64,000 nt of DNA. Source: Eurosta solidaginis. Taxonomy: Eukaryota > Arthropoda > Insecta > Diptera > Tephritidae. The translations under genes and the position numbers were made by a program. The stretch is from NCBI RefSeq assembly GCF_040869045.1, contig NC_090319.1, forward strand, positions 15,518,314 through 15,582,313, written 5' to 3'. Each line of letters opens with the position of its first letter. Within the stretch, counting starts at the first letter, position 1. Shown piece by piece: positions 22,970 to 34,604 of this stretch. The notes below the pieces were generated by a model. That model searched no databases. It worked only from the letters and a program-made list of their open reading frames with translations, and was not told the DNA's origin.

Positions 22970-25463
22970 TAGAGTCCGACCGAATGTACGGCTTCGGTTT
23001 GCCGATTAATGGGCTTTATTTTCATGTTCGGCTAACTAATCGGCTACGGCCAAAAAAACGGCCGAAGTTTTGGCCGAAGCCGAATATTATGGCCTGATTT
23101 GATTTTGAAAATGAAAAGCAATGGAAACATGAAAATAAACACCATTTTGGGCTACCGCAAATTACTTTGAGGATAGCAAAAGAACACACCGCGGACAACA
23201 TTTTCTTGAGATCAGCTGACTTTCAGTGCACATCAAAGCATATTTTTTACAATGTGTTTATTTAGGTGCATTTATATTTTCAATTTCCATGCAGCTAAAC
23301 GGCTAAATGGCTCAGATTTGGGAATATTTCAAACGTGAGGAAGCAAGTGCATTATGTAATGAATGCGGTAAGAAATTTTCGTTAAGGAGCTCCGACAAAA
23401 AAAAAGCAAACGACGAAAAATATAAAAAATCACTTAGAGAAAATTCACCGGGATAAATGGAAAGAGTTCCAGGAATGTATTGAAAGGGAGAAGGAAAACT
23501 CGAAAGCAAAATACGATACTAGCTGCCCGGAAAGAGGTGCAAAACAGTTGACGCTGCCGATAATATGTAATGAAATTAAATACTGGCCAGATGAGCACCC
23601 GTGTGCACACAAAATTGATAAGATGATTATGTATTTAATTAGTGTTGACATGCTTCCATACAATCTAGTAGAAGGAGCGGCCTTCAAGAGAATGCAATTT
23701 TGATATCCAATTATACACTCCCGTTACAAAGTTAAAAGTGAGAAATATTTCCGGACCACACTAATGCCAGTAACATTTGAAAAATATCACCAAAAAGTTT
23801 ACAACATTTTACAGAATTCGGAACGGATTAGTTTTACTACAGATATCTTGATGAATTCAACTAAAAGTTGCTATCTTTTAAGTTTTACCGCCTATTTTAT
23901 AGAATGCGTATCAAGGTAGTAGTTGGTGCCAAAGTGCTTTCTCAAAACCACACAGCATCTGTCATTGCGCAAACGTTAAGAGAGGTTGCAGAAGAATTCA
24001 GTATTAGTAAAGTACATCTGGCAATTTCGGACAACGCAGCTAATATGATCTTTGCTATGCGTATTGGAAACTTTAAATCATTTGGCTGCGTTGCACATAC
24101 TCTTCAACTTAAATTATATGAATATGTTTTGCAATATGTGGGATTGAAAGCATTGTAAAAAAATGTCGGAAGGTAGTAGCTCATTTCAAAAAAAGTGAGC
24201 ATGTAAGTAGATATTTAAAAGAAATCCAAGAAAAGGTTGGGGCTCCTAACCATTGCTGAGGCAAGATATAGCTACAAGATGGAACAGCACATATCTTATG
24301 CTGGAAAGAATTTCGGAACAAAACTCAGATTTGGCACTTTACGACGTTAATAAAAAGGGAATAGATCTACCTTCTACAGGCGAATGGGAAACTATAGATC
24401 GATTAATTCCCATTTTGTTTCCATTTTGTCAAGCCACTTTGGATATTTGTAATTACTCCGCATGTGTTTCCATGTTAATCCCTCTTGTAGCTAATTTACG
24501 GGGGTTGTTGGAAATTCCCTGTGAAAATGAAGCAACAAACTTATTAAAATCTCATTTGCTGCAATAATCGCAAAAGCGGTTTGCAAATACTATGCCTGAA
24601 GATCTTATGATCGCTACACTTTTAGATCCCCGGTTTAAAGTGAAGTATTTTACTCCAAAACAAACAGATGATTGCAAAGAATATTTAGAGAAATTGACTG
24701 GTGAATTTTGTACAAGTGTAGAAAATATTTCAAATATTATACCAAATCAAAATTCATCAGGAAATGTAAATTACCTTTGGGGCTCCATGATAACCCTGTT
24801 TCTTTACAAAGATCAAATACACCGCAATCATCGGGTTAGGAAATGGAAATTAAAGAATATCTTAACGAGATTTTGCTTCCCAGAAATGCAGATTTTTTTC
24901 AATAGTGGAATATTAGTTCCCATAAATTACTTAAAACGGTTGCTGCAAAATATGATTCTGCCCCCCTACCAGCGTAGCAAGTGAGCAATTGTTTAGTGTC
25001 GCCGGCCAATTGTACAGTGATCGCAGAACAAACTTACTTGGCGAAAACGCAGACAAATTGTTATTTTTAAATCACAATATCCGGTTGTATAATTTTGATT
25101 ATTTGTTGCACAATTTATATCACAAATTTTTGGTACATACATAAATATATGTAAGTTATATAGCATAAAGATTTTAAATGTACAGCTGTGTGTAGAAGCT
25201 TTTTTCTTTCTGTAAACCATACATATATATAAGTATGCAAAAACGAATTTATGATCATTTTTACAACAATTATTTTTGCAAAATGTGAATGATTTTTGAT
25301 GTTTTTTTTTTCCTTAAAAAAAAATAAAAATAAAAATTAATAAGAAGTTATGAAGTCTTTTTTATTCGGCTTCGGCTTCGGTAATCGGCCGATTAGTAAA
25401 TCAAAGCCGAATGTTCGGTTCGGCTTCGGCTTCGGCTCAAAAACTCCGTTCGGTCGGACTCTA
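22970..25463 (+). mobile_element. hAT DNA transposon, inactive
   Basis: Terminal inverted repeats TAGAGTCCGACCGAA (22970-22984) and its complement ending at 25463 bound a 2,494-bp element. The flanks CTGAATAG (22962-22969) and CTCAATAT (25464-25471) agree at 6 of 8 positions, fitting an aged 8-bp hAT target duplication. Both ends carry clustered subterminal GGCTTCGG/CCGAAGCC motifs, the usual sites for hAT transposase binding. The encoded transposase is broken, so the copy is not autonomous. Confidence 0.9.
23307..25144 (+). pseudogene. hAT transposase (BED zinc finger), broken
   Basis: The first ATG (23307) begins MAQIWEYFKREE, an N-terminal BED zinc finger with C-x2-C (CNEC) and, after a one-base slip in an A run near 23430, H-x4-H (NHLEKIH). 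Then come the RNase H-like catalytic regions: SFTTDILMNST, AISDNAANM (24019-24050), TRWNSTYLMLERI (24270-24310) and DLMIATLLDPRFK (24601-24640). The C-terminal dimerisation block SEQLFSVAGQLYSDRRTNLL (about 24980-25040) is the hAT hallmark. Breaks: frameshifts near 23430, 23905, 24157 and 24830, and stops near 23702, 24566 and 24917. Intact members of this kind run to 550-650 residues; the broken region here is of that size. Family assignment is firm; activity is excluded. Confidence 0.93.
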
Positions 25464-25471
25464 CTCAATAT

Positions 25472-26285
25472 GTAATAAACATATTTTACCGGCACACCAC
25501 AAATCCGTCAGCGAAGCGAGAGCGATAGGGTCGAACAATCATATTTTCCTAAACAAGTGATAATGACCATTCAATATTAAGTTAAAATGTGTTTGCGTTG
25601 CTTCCGCCACAACCGCTTGGAAGTCCAGCGACAAAAGTCAACATTAGCAAGTTCAATAATTATACAACTTTTCAACTTTGTCCCTTACATACATGCATTT
25701 GAAGAGGAAATCTTCCTTGAACGAATAAAATTACCAAATAACGCGCACCCCAGTGAGCATAATTTAAATTTACCTTTATTTAGAAAAATATGTTGGTAGC
25801 AGCTTCCTTCACTAATGACTTTTAACAGGTATGAAAACATATAAGCATATATATGTACGCGCCAATACATCCATAAGCACGAGAACGTAATTTGTTTATT
25901 GAATTTATGAAAATTTATAAAAAATTGCAAACGATTACCGAGTGAAATGAGTTGGGCATAAAAAAATGTGAAAATAACGTTTCGTATGCTGCGCTGCAAT
26001 ATAGCCTGAGGATGAGCTGTTGTTATGTGCTTAATTATTTACTTCAGTTAAATGTACTACCGCCTGCTAATGTGAAAATGTGTCATAATAATATTTCATT
26101 TAGCATAAAATTGCGTATACGCAGTGTCGCACAGTGGGTCGTTTCGATAGCCGCGATTATTTAAAAAAAAAATTATTTTTTAATAAAGGCACATTTGATT
26201 TTGATTTCGTTCATATTATGTATATAAATTAAATATGTTTAAAATATGATTTATTAACAATTGTTTTTGTTTTAATCGGCCTATT
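25472..26285. other. Unassigned AT-rich sequence
   Basis: Frames at 25587-25799 and 25685-25999 overlap on opposite strands and show no known motif. No element ends seen. Confidence 0.4.
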
Positions 26286-26736
26286 GATAAATGATTCAAG
26301 GTTCGATTCGAGCTCAAGGCCAGAACAGTATTTTTTTTTAATGATATGCATTGTTATTTTTTTTTTTTTCTTTAATTTTTCTAAATTTGAAAAATTGTAT
26401 TTTGTTTTTGGAATAGTAACTAGAACAATTTTCAGAGAACCTGCCATAGCTGCGCAGATAGATCCATTTCGAAGGGTGCTAAGCCTTCATCATCAGTACG
26501 CTTTAGGCACGCTGCGCTAACCATTTAGCTATACAGCGGTGGTTATGATGAAGGCTTAGCACCCTTCGAAATGGATCTATCTGCGCAGCTATGGCAGGTT
26601 CTCTGAAAATTGTTCTAGTTACTATTCCAAAAACAAAATACAATTTTTCAAGTTTAGAAAAAAAAAAAAAAAAAAAACAATAATTATCATTAGAAAAAAA
26701 TTATTGTTCTGGCCTTGAGCTCGAATCGAAACTTCA
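26286..26736. repeat. Long inverted repeat (about 200-bp arms, 51-bp loop)
   Basis: The left arm (about 26286-26493) and right arm (26545-26736) are reverse complements of each other, with differences mainly in the poly-T/poly-A stretches and the outer tips. For example CCATTTCGAAGGGTGCTAAG at 26464 is mirrored from 26551. Read on the minus strand, the 51-bp loop contains TAGCTAAATGGTTAGCGCAG, which resembles a tRNA A-box, so the arms may be two SINE-like copies in opposite orientation sharing one head. A transcript would fold into a long hairpin. Confidence 0.9.
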
Positions 26737-26769
26737 ATCGTTTAAAATATGTTAAAAAAAATTGTCTGC

Positions 26770-27430
26770 AATTTTTCATTAAATATATTTATTTATACAT
26801 TTCTTATCGACGGGTTATCGGTTCATTCTGGGTGTGTTATCAACAAGTAAATACAAGATATCGGTTTTTATCAAAAAAATATAAATTTTTTATCAAAAAT
26901 TTCTGATTTGATTAATATAAAAAATATCGATATGTTCGTCAAAAAATTATCAAAATCTAATCCAAAATTTATTGATTTGTTATCAATGTGTTATTGAAAA
27001 TTTATCAAATTGCTATAAAAAAGTTATCGATTTGTTATCGGGATTGTGCTAGTTTCTTATCGGATTTTTTATCGATTTGTTATCGCGAAAATAGCGATTT
27101 GTTATCAAAAAAATATCAAGTTGATATTTAAAAATTATTGGTTTCACATTGCAGAGCTACAAATTTGTTATGGTAGTGTTATCGATTTGTTATGCGGGTG
27201 AAGCTAATACTTTATCGGCGTATCTTCTATTCATTATCGAAAAGCTATCGAAGCGTTAGCTATTTTTTTGTTTCGAAAAATTATCGATTTGCCATCAAGA
27301 AGTTATAGATTTTTTATCAAAATTTGTTATCAACGACTCATAGGTTTGTTATAAAACAGATACGGATAAAACTTCAATACAAAATCGATGCCAAATCTGC
27401 AACCCATCGATAGCACGTCAATACAAATGA
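26770..27430. repeat. Family G: degenerate TATCG-rich repeat
   Basis: Dense, irregular recurrences of TTATCGATTTGTTATCG and variants, with TATCG about every 15-40 bases. The same texture occurs at 55245-55560 and 61085-61400. No fixed period can be defined by eye and there is no coding potential. Confidence 0.75.
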
Positions 27431-27920
27431 ATGTTACCGATAAGAAGCCGACGAGGACTTTTTAAAAAGCCCAAAATTGGTGTGTATGTTAAAGTTACAT
27501 CTGTTATATTTTAACTTTTTCCTGTGTGGGCTCAAGTTAAGTTCAAAAGTTTGATCTTCTAGACGATCACCTGTATGTTTATACATTGCACTTCACAAGT
27601 AATTTTTACACACGGGTTTTCTTTAGGCAATGGATCCCGAATAATATCGATACTTGTACCATTTACCCCACTATGCATTCAATGCGGATTTTAAATTTAA
27701 ATATTAACAACAATATTGCATTTTAACAGACTTAAAAGTAAAAAGCATACAAATTTTGTTAACGTGCTTTAAGTATAATGCAGGCTTTTGTTCAATTTTT
27801 TCACCTAAACACTAAACACTCTTTTTATGTATTTAATTAATTGGAAAAAGAAATTGCTCACAAGATTTAATCTAAATTAATATTGATATAATTTCGGTGG
27901 CAAACAAGTAAGGTTGCTCT
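27431..27920. other. Unassigned sequence left of the tandem duplication
   Basis: AT-rich, no gene seen. AACAAGTAAGG at 27905-27915 matches the tip of family A, 6 bp before the duplication boundary, but nothing else of family A is present. Confidence 0.4.
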
Positions 27921-28559
27921 GTGCCTAATTTGAAGTCTTTCCAAAATGAAATAGCGCCAAATTGTGATTCAATTTGAGATAAGGAAGTATTTAACATACA
28001 CGTGTTCATGAATAAAAAGCAGGTATCGAATTTTAAAGGTTTCTCACGTACCAGGCAACTAAAATATTCTCTTCCCAAATCACGCATTATGCATAAAAGC
28101 AAACTTCCATCTAAAAATGTAATCGAATTTTACAGCAAGGGAAGGTGCTGCCTTTATACTGATACATGGCCAAGTGCAGCAAACTTTTGAATCTGGGAAA
28201 CACATTTTCTTTTTCTTTAAACAAGTGGTCGCAAGAAACCTTTTTTTTTTCAGATTATTCCTGTAATGCAAGCGCTTAAATTTAGCCAGGGCAAACTTGC
28301 AACTGAAGAAGGAATTGTGGTATACTATGAGCACTATCATCGTTTTATGAAGACTGAGCTTCGCATATTCGATATAAAAAAAAGCTAGCCTCATTGCCCG
28401 GTACTTTCCATAGCGCTTTTGTCCAGCCAGAAGAGTTTATTACATATTCTTCAAATATTTCTTTACAGATGTTTAAATTTTAGCAACATACGTGGTATAT
28501 GTGAAATAAGCCCATGCAAGCCCGCACGAAAAAATAAACAAAAAATTGTTGCAATACAC

Positions 28560-29520
28560 CCCGGTATGATTTCTTAAAACAGTTTCGATAGAGTTCAGTA
28601 AATAATAAGCGAAATAATTACTAAATGATTTTGAAAAAGCGCGGAAAAAATTTCGAAATGATCCGGCGAAAGTTAAAAAAAAATATAGCGAAGCAAACCT
28701 TCCGAATAGATTTTCGAACAGCATCCCCAAACCGTTCAAAAGAATTCGAAATTCATTTCAAAATAATCTGAAGACAAAACGCAAATAATCCCGAAATTAT
28801 CATGAATATTTTTGGTGATTTTATTATGAAAAAACCAAGAAACTGATTCAAAACAGTCTCGAGATGATGTGGATCCTAATCCATAAGCAGCCACGAAATA
28901 GTGCAGAAATCTTGAAATAGTCCCTTGAAGCTCCTTTAAAAAAATAAAACCGATCTCCAAATAGTCCTGAAATAATCAAGAAATAGCCTCAACACGATTC
29001 TGAGCACAATCCCGAAATGGTTCCGACATAATCTGAGTGGTGGAGGGATCCCGAAATTATCTGTAAGTAACCCACAAGCTGACTAATTTTCCAAATTAAT
29101 TAAACCCAAATCTATAAATATCATAAACCATACATGCATATAAAAGAAATGAAAAAGTAAAGATGGTTAAATTTGTCAACGTTTCGTGGTCAGGAACATA
29201 AAGAGTTGTCTTTCTGCACTCAATCACCCAGAGCGGCTGAACATATTTGGATCAAACTTAGCCTAGAGATATCTTACACTCAAGAAGAATGCACTAAGCA
29301 CAGCCACGAAATTATCCCGAAAACAATTCCATACTTATCGGGAGCTGGTATACGAATGATCGTATTCATTAAAAAAAAAAATAAAAATTTTCCGAAAATA
29401 GTCTTGAAATGACCCCAAAACAATTACGAAGTAGTCGTCAACACAGATCCGAAATTATTCAGCAAAGATCCCAAGATGTTACCGAAAGAGTACTGACACT
29501 GCGAAATTTCCGTTGTGACC
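28560..29520. repeat. Degenerate CCCGAAAT-type short repeat
   Basis: Many loose copies of TCCCGAAAT and GAAATAGTC on the plus strand (e.g. 28790, 28970, 29010, 29050, 29450), spaced irregularly at about 15-40 bases. The open frames in it have no recognisable motif. Repeated in unit 2 at 33644-34604. Confidence 0.5.
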
Positions 29521-30420
29521 CTTTAATGCAGTTGCGCAATGTACGCGGTCATTGCTCTCAAGTAATAATAAAATCAATCTAATTGGCCTATATACGAAAA
29601 ATTTATTCACAAAAACAAACGTCTGTACGTCCAAACTTTCACGTTTATAAAATAGTACCTGGGCGACCGAGCTTTGCTCGGCAACATTTCGTTGTGCTGA
29701 GAAATCTTTCTAATATTAATTGAGAAATTCCAATTATTCATTTAAAAGAAAATTATTTAAAATTAAGTCGAATCATGTGTAAGATTTTTTACGAAGATTT
29801 TTAACTTTAATGTTCTCCTTTATAGCTTTAATAGAATATGAGTAAGTAAAGTAATATTTCGTCTAACTACCCCAACCCTAAATGGCAACCCTACTCAAAA
29901 CTGTCCCTATTGTAATGCGGAGTAAAATACATTTCGTTTGATACCCATATCGGCATATCTCAAGCATTTTTTTAATTTCGAATAGGTGGCAACCCTAAAT
30001 GACAACCCTACTCAAGAATGTCCCTATTGCAATGCAGGGTGAAATACGTTTCGTTTGATACCCATATCGGCATATCTCATGCTATTTTTTTAATTTCGAA
30101 AAGGTGGCAACCGTAATTGGTAACCCTACTCAAAAATCCCCCTATTGTAATGCGGAGTGAAATACTTTTCGTTTGATGCCCATATCAGCATATCTCATGC
30201 AATGTTTTTTTTAATTTCGAATAGGCGGCAACCCTAATTGGTAACCCTACTCAAAAATCCCCCTATTGTAATGCGGAGTGAAATACCTTTCGCTTGATAC
30301 CCATATCGGCATATCTCATGCAATTTTTTTAATTTCGAAACGGTGGTAACCCTAAATGACAACCCTGCTCAAAAATATCCCTATTGTAGTGCGGAGTGAA
30401 ATACCTTTCGTGTGATACCC
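29311..30420. repeat. Inner 1.11-kb tandem duplication, copy 1 (unit 1)
   Basis: Directly repeated from 30421. The copies differ at three single bases (GTATACG/GTATCCG, TTGGCCT/TTGACCT, ACCTGGG/ACTTGGG) and one A-run length. The junction ATACCCAT|TATCCCG is a direct join. Confidence 0.95.
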
Positions 30421-31851
30421 ATTATCCCGAAAACAATTCCATACTTATCGGGAGCTGGTATCCGAATGATCGTATTCATTAAAAAAAAAAAATAAAAATT
30501 TTCCGAAAATAGTCTTGAAATGACCCCAAAACAATTACGAAGTAGTCGTCAACACAGATCCGAAATTATTCAGCAAAGATCCCAAGATGTTACCGAAAGA
30601 GTACTGACACTGCGAAATTTCCGTTGTGACCCTTTAATGCAGTTGCGCAATGTACGCGGTCATTGCTCTCAAGTAATAATAAAATCAATCTAATTGACCT
30701 ATATACGAAAAATTTATTCACAAAAACAAACGTCTGTACGTCCAAACTTTCACGTTTATAAAATAGTACTTGGGCGACCGAGCTTTGCTCGGCAACATTT
30801 CGTTGTGCTGAGAAATCTTTCTAATATTAATTGAGAAATTCCAATTATTCATTTAAAAGAAAATTATTTAAAATTAAGTCGAATCATGTGTAAGATTTTT
30901 TACGAAGATTTTTAACTTTAATGTTCTCCTTTATAGCTTTAATAGAATATGAGTAAGTAAAGTAATATTTCGTCTAACTACCCCAACCCTAAATGGCAAC
31001 CCTACTCAAAACTGTCCCTATTGTAATGCGGAGTAAAATACATTTCGTTTGATACCCATATCGGCATATCTCAAGCATTTTTTTAATTTCGAATAGGTGG
31101 CAACCCTAAATGACAACCCTACTCAAGAATGTCCCTATTGCAATGCAGGGTGAAATACGTTTCGTTTGATACCCATATCGGCATATCTCATGCTATTTTT
31201 TTAATTTCGAAAAGGTGGCAACCGTAATTGGTAACCCTACTCAAAAATCCCCCTATTGTAATGCGGAGTGAAATACTTTTCGTTTGATGCCCATATCAGC
31301 ATATCTCATGCAATGTTTTTTTTAATTTCGAATAGGCGGCAACCCTAATTGGTAACCCTACTCAAAAATCCCCCTATTGTAATGCGGAGTGAAATACCTT
31401 TCGCTTGATACCCATATCGGCATATCTCATGCAATTTTTTTAATTTCGAAACGGTGGTAACCCTAAATGACAACCCTGCTCAAAAATATCCCTATTGTAG
31501 TGCGGAGTGAAATACCTTTCGTGTGATACCCATATGAGCATATCTCATGCAATTTTTTTAATTTCGAAAAGGTGGCAACTCTAAATTGCAACCCTACTCA
31601 AAAATATACCTATTGTAATGCGGAGTGAAATACCTTTCGTTTTATACCCATATCGGCATATCTCATGCAATTTTTTTTAAATTTCGAATAGGTGGCAACC
31701 TTGTGAAACATTCTGAGTGACAACTCCTAGGCAGAAAGTCTTAGAAGGTGATACGTTATCTCTGTGCCAAATTCGTTTAAATCGGTTGAGCCCTTCCCGA
31801 GATCGCTCGGCTATACAAACAAATAAGAATTGGTCGTTTAAAGTAATAAGA
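29655..31851 (-). mobile_element. Family F Helitron-like element with 115-121-bp satellite
   Basis: Read on the minus strand, it starts TCTTATTACTTTAAACG after an A (31851-31852) and ends near 29655 with a hairpin (GCCGAGCAAAGCTCGG) and then CAGGTACTAT, where a Helitron CTRR would be expected but reads CTAT. Between them lies a satellite of 115-121 bp containing TTTCGTTTGATACCCATATC (about 29870-30420 and 30980-31720). The inner duplication has doubled its hairpin end (second hairpin near 30775). Non-coding. The Helitron assignment rests on hairpin and 5' end only. Confidence 0.6.
30421..31531. repeat. Inner 1.11-kb tandem duplication, copy 2 (unit 1)
   Basis: Second inner copy; it continues past 31531 into the rest of family F. 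It carries the C/A/T alleles of the three distinguishing bases. Confidence 0.95.
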
Positions 31852-32183
31852 TATTTTAATGCATCCCGGAAACCGGTTTCGGAGATAACGAAGAAGATAC
31901 AAAACCGGCCAACGATCAATTTATTTTGGGCCTAAAATGTGGTTATCGTTAGAGGTCATAATAAGAGCTTTATCGTATGACGTATATATGTATTATATAT
32001 CCGTAAGAGGAGCCTCTCTCGTCAGATAACTTTAATCGCAGAAGCACTTGATTATATAAACTAGTTTTCAAGGCTTAAGCCTTTAGTATACACAAGGTAT
32101 GAAGCGAAACAAATTTCCATAAATACTTTGTCGGGTTACAATCCATAGCTCATTTCAACGATATTTACCCAGCAAAGTATTTT

Positions 32184-33006
32184 TATACTCAGTTGAGCAG
32201 AGCTCACAGAGTATATTAAGTTTGATTGGATAACGGTTGGTTGTACATATATAAAGGAATCGAGATAGATATAGACTTCCATATATCAAAATAATCAGGA
32301 TCGAAAAAAAATTTGATTGAGCCATGTCCGTGTGTCCGTCCGTCCGTTAACACGATAACTTGAGTAAATTTTGAGGTATCTTGATGAAATTTGGTATGTA
32401 GGTTCCTGAGCACTCATCTCAGATTGCTATTAAAATGAACGATATCGGACTATAACCACGCCCACTTTTTCGATATCGAAAATTTCGAAAAACCGAAAAA
32501 ATGCGATAATTCATTAAAAAAGACAGATAAAGCGACGAAACTTGGTAGATGAGTTGAATTTATGACGCAAAATAGAAAATTAGTAAAATTTTGGACAACG
32601 GGCGTGGCACCGCCCACTTTTAAAAGAAGGTAATTTAAAATTATTGCAAGCTGTAATTTCGCAGTCGTTGAAGATATCATGATGAAATTTGGCATGAGCG
32701 TTACCACTATTACTATATGTACGCTTAATAAAAATTTGCAAAATCGGAGAAGGACCACGCCCACTTTAAAAAAAAATTTTTTTAAAGTAAAATTTTAACA
32801 AAAAATTTAATATCTTTACAGTATATAAGTAAATTATGTAAACATTCACCTCCAGTAATGATATGGTGCAACAAAATACAAAAATAAAAGAAAATTTCAA
32901 AATGGGCGTGGCTCCGCCCTTTTTCATTTAATTTGTCTAGGATACTTTTAATGCCATAAGTCGAACAAAAATTAACCAATCCTTTTGAAATTTGGTAGGG
33001 GCATAG
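32184..33006 (+). mobile_element. Family A element, 5' part, cut by the duplication junction
   Basis: Starts TATACTCAGTTGAGCAGAGC after a T run, then the family A 5' half with a short CCGT microsatellite (32333-32348), GGGCGTGGCACCGCCCAC (32592) and GGGCGTGGCTCCGCCC (32903). It ends abruptly at the tandem junction. Confidence 0.9.
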
Positions 33007-33643
33007 TGCCTAATTTGAAGTCTTTCCAAAATGAAATAGCGCCAAATTGTGATTCAATTTGAGATAAGGAAGTATTTAACATACACGTGTTCATGAATAA
33101 AAAGCAGGTATCGAATTTTAAAGGTTTCTCACGTACCAGGCAACTAAAATATTCTCTTCCCAAATCACGCATTATGCATAAAAGCAAACTTCCATCTAAA
33201 AATGTAATCGAATTTTACAGCAAGGGAAGGTGCTGCCTTTATACTGATACATGGCCAAGTGCAGCAAACTTTTGAATCTGGGAAACACATTTTCTTTTTC
33301 TTTAAACAAGTGGTCGCAAGAAACCTTTTTTTTTCAGATTATTCCTGTAATGCAAGCGCTTAAATTTAGCCAGGGCAAACTTGCAACTGAAGAAGGAATT
33401 GTGGTATACTATGAGCACTATCATCGTTTTATGAAGACTGAGCTTCGCATATTCGATATAAAAAAAAGCTAGCCTCATTGCCCGGTACTTTCCATAGCGC
33501 TTTTGTCCAGCCAGAAGAGTTTATTACATATTCTTCAAATATTTCTTTACAGATGTTTAAATTTTAGCAACATACGTGGTATATGTGAAATAAGCCCATG
33601 CAAGCCCGCACGAAAAAATAAACAAAAAATTGTTGCAATACAC

Positions 33644-34604
33644 CCCGGTATGATTTCTTAAAACAGTTTCGATAGAGTTCAGTAAATAATAAGCGAAATA
33701 ATTACTAAATGATTTTGAAAAAGCGCGGAAAAAATTTCGAAATGATCCGGCGAAAGTTAAAAAAAAATATAGCGAAGCAAACCTTCCGAATAGATTTTCG
33801 AACAGCATCCCCAAACCGTTCAAAAGAATTCGAAATTCATTTCAAAATAATCTGAAGACAAAACGCAAATAATCCCGAAATTATCATGAATATTTTTGGT
33901 GATTTTATTATGAAAAAACCAAGAAACTGATTCAAAACAGTCTCGAGATGATGTGGATCCTAATCCATAAGCAGCCACGAAATAGTGCAGAAATCTTGAA
34001 ATAGTCCCTTGAAGCTCCTTTAAAAAAATAAAACCGATCTCCAAATAGTCCTGAAATAATCAAGAAATAGCCTCAACACGATTCTGAGCACAATCCCGAA
34101 ATGGTTCCGACATAATCTGAGTGGTGGAGGGATCCCGAAATTATCTGTAAGTAACCCACAAGCTGACTAATTTTCCAAATTAATTAAACCCAAATCTATA
34201 AATATCATAAACCATACATGCATATAAAAGAAATGAAAAAGTAAAGATGGTTAAATTTGTCAACGTTTCGTGGTCAGGAACATAAAGAGTTGTCTTTCTG
34301 CACTCAATCACCCAGAGCGGCTGAACATATTTGGATCAAACTTAGCCTAGAGATATCTTACACTCAAGAAGAATGCACTAAGCACAGCCACGAAATTATC
34401 CCGAAAACAATTCCATACTTATCGGGAGCTGGTATACGAATGATCGTATTCATTAAAAAAAAAAATAAAAATTTTCCGAAAATAGTCTTGAAATGACCCC
34501 AAAACAATTACGAAGTAGTCGTCAACACAGATCCGAAATTATTCAGCAAAGATCCCAAGATGTTACCGAAAGAGTACTGACACTGCGAAATTTCCGTTGT
34601 GACC
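33644..34604. repeat. Degenerate CCCGAAAT-type short repeat, unit 2 copy
   Basis: Same content as 28560-29520, shifted by 5,084 bp. Confidence 0.5.

Larger units (their letters stand above)
27921..33005. repeat. 5.08-kb tandem duplication, unit 1
   Basis: This unit is repeated directly from 33006 with an offset of 5,084-5,085 bp. By eye I found only two differences: one T fewer in unit 2's poly-T near 33330, and G at 32738 against C at 37822. The boundary reads GGCATAGTGCC, joining the right end of the unit (GGCATAG) to its left end (GTGCC) with one shared G. Contents: unassigned sequence, a CCGAAAT-rich degenerate repeat, family F Helitron-like sequence with its own internal duplication, and the 5' part of a family A element. 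No gene is seen. Confidence 0.97.

Noticed and set aside
26494..26544. tRNA gene in the hairpin loop (minus strand)
   Set aside because: Only an A-box-like segment is recognisable; no cloverleaf or clear B box.
27905..27915. Family A end at the left edge of the duplication
   Set aside because: Only 11 bases match and the sequence on both sides is unrelated; kept as a side remark.
28002..28394. Small conserved gene, because its frame recurs identically at 33087
   Set aside because: Identity comes from the recent 5.08-kb duplication, not from selection on protein.
32450..32764. 104-residue minus-strand protein, repeated at 37534 and seen again near 53277 and 57267
   Set aside because: It recurs because family A recurs; starts and ends differ between copies and no domain is recognisable.
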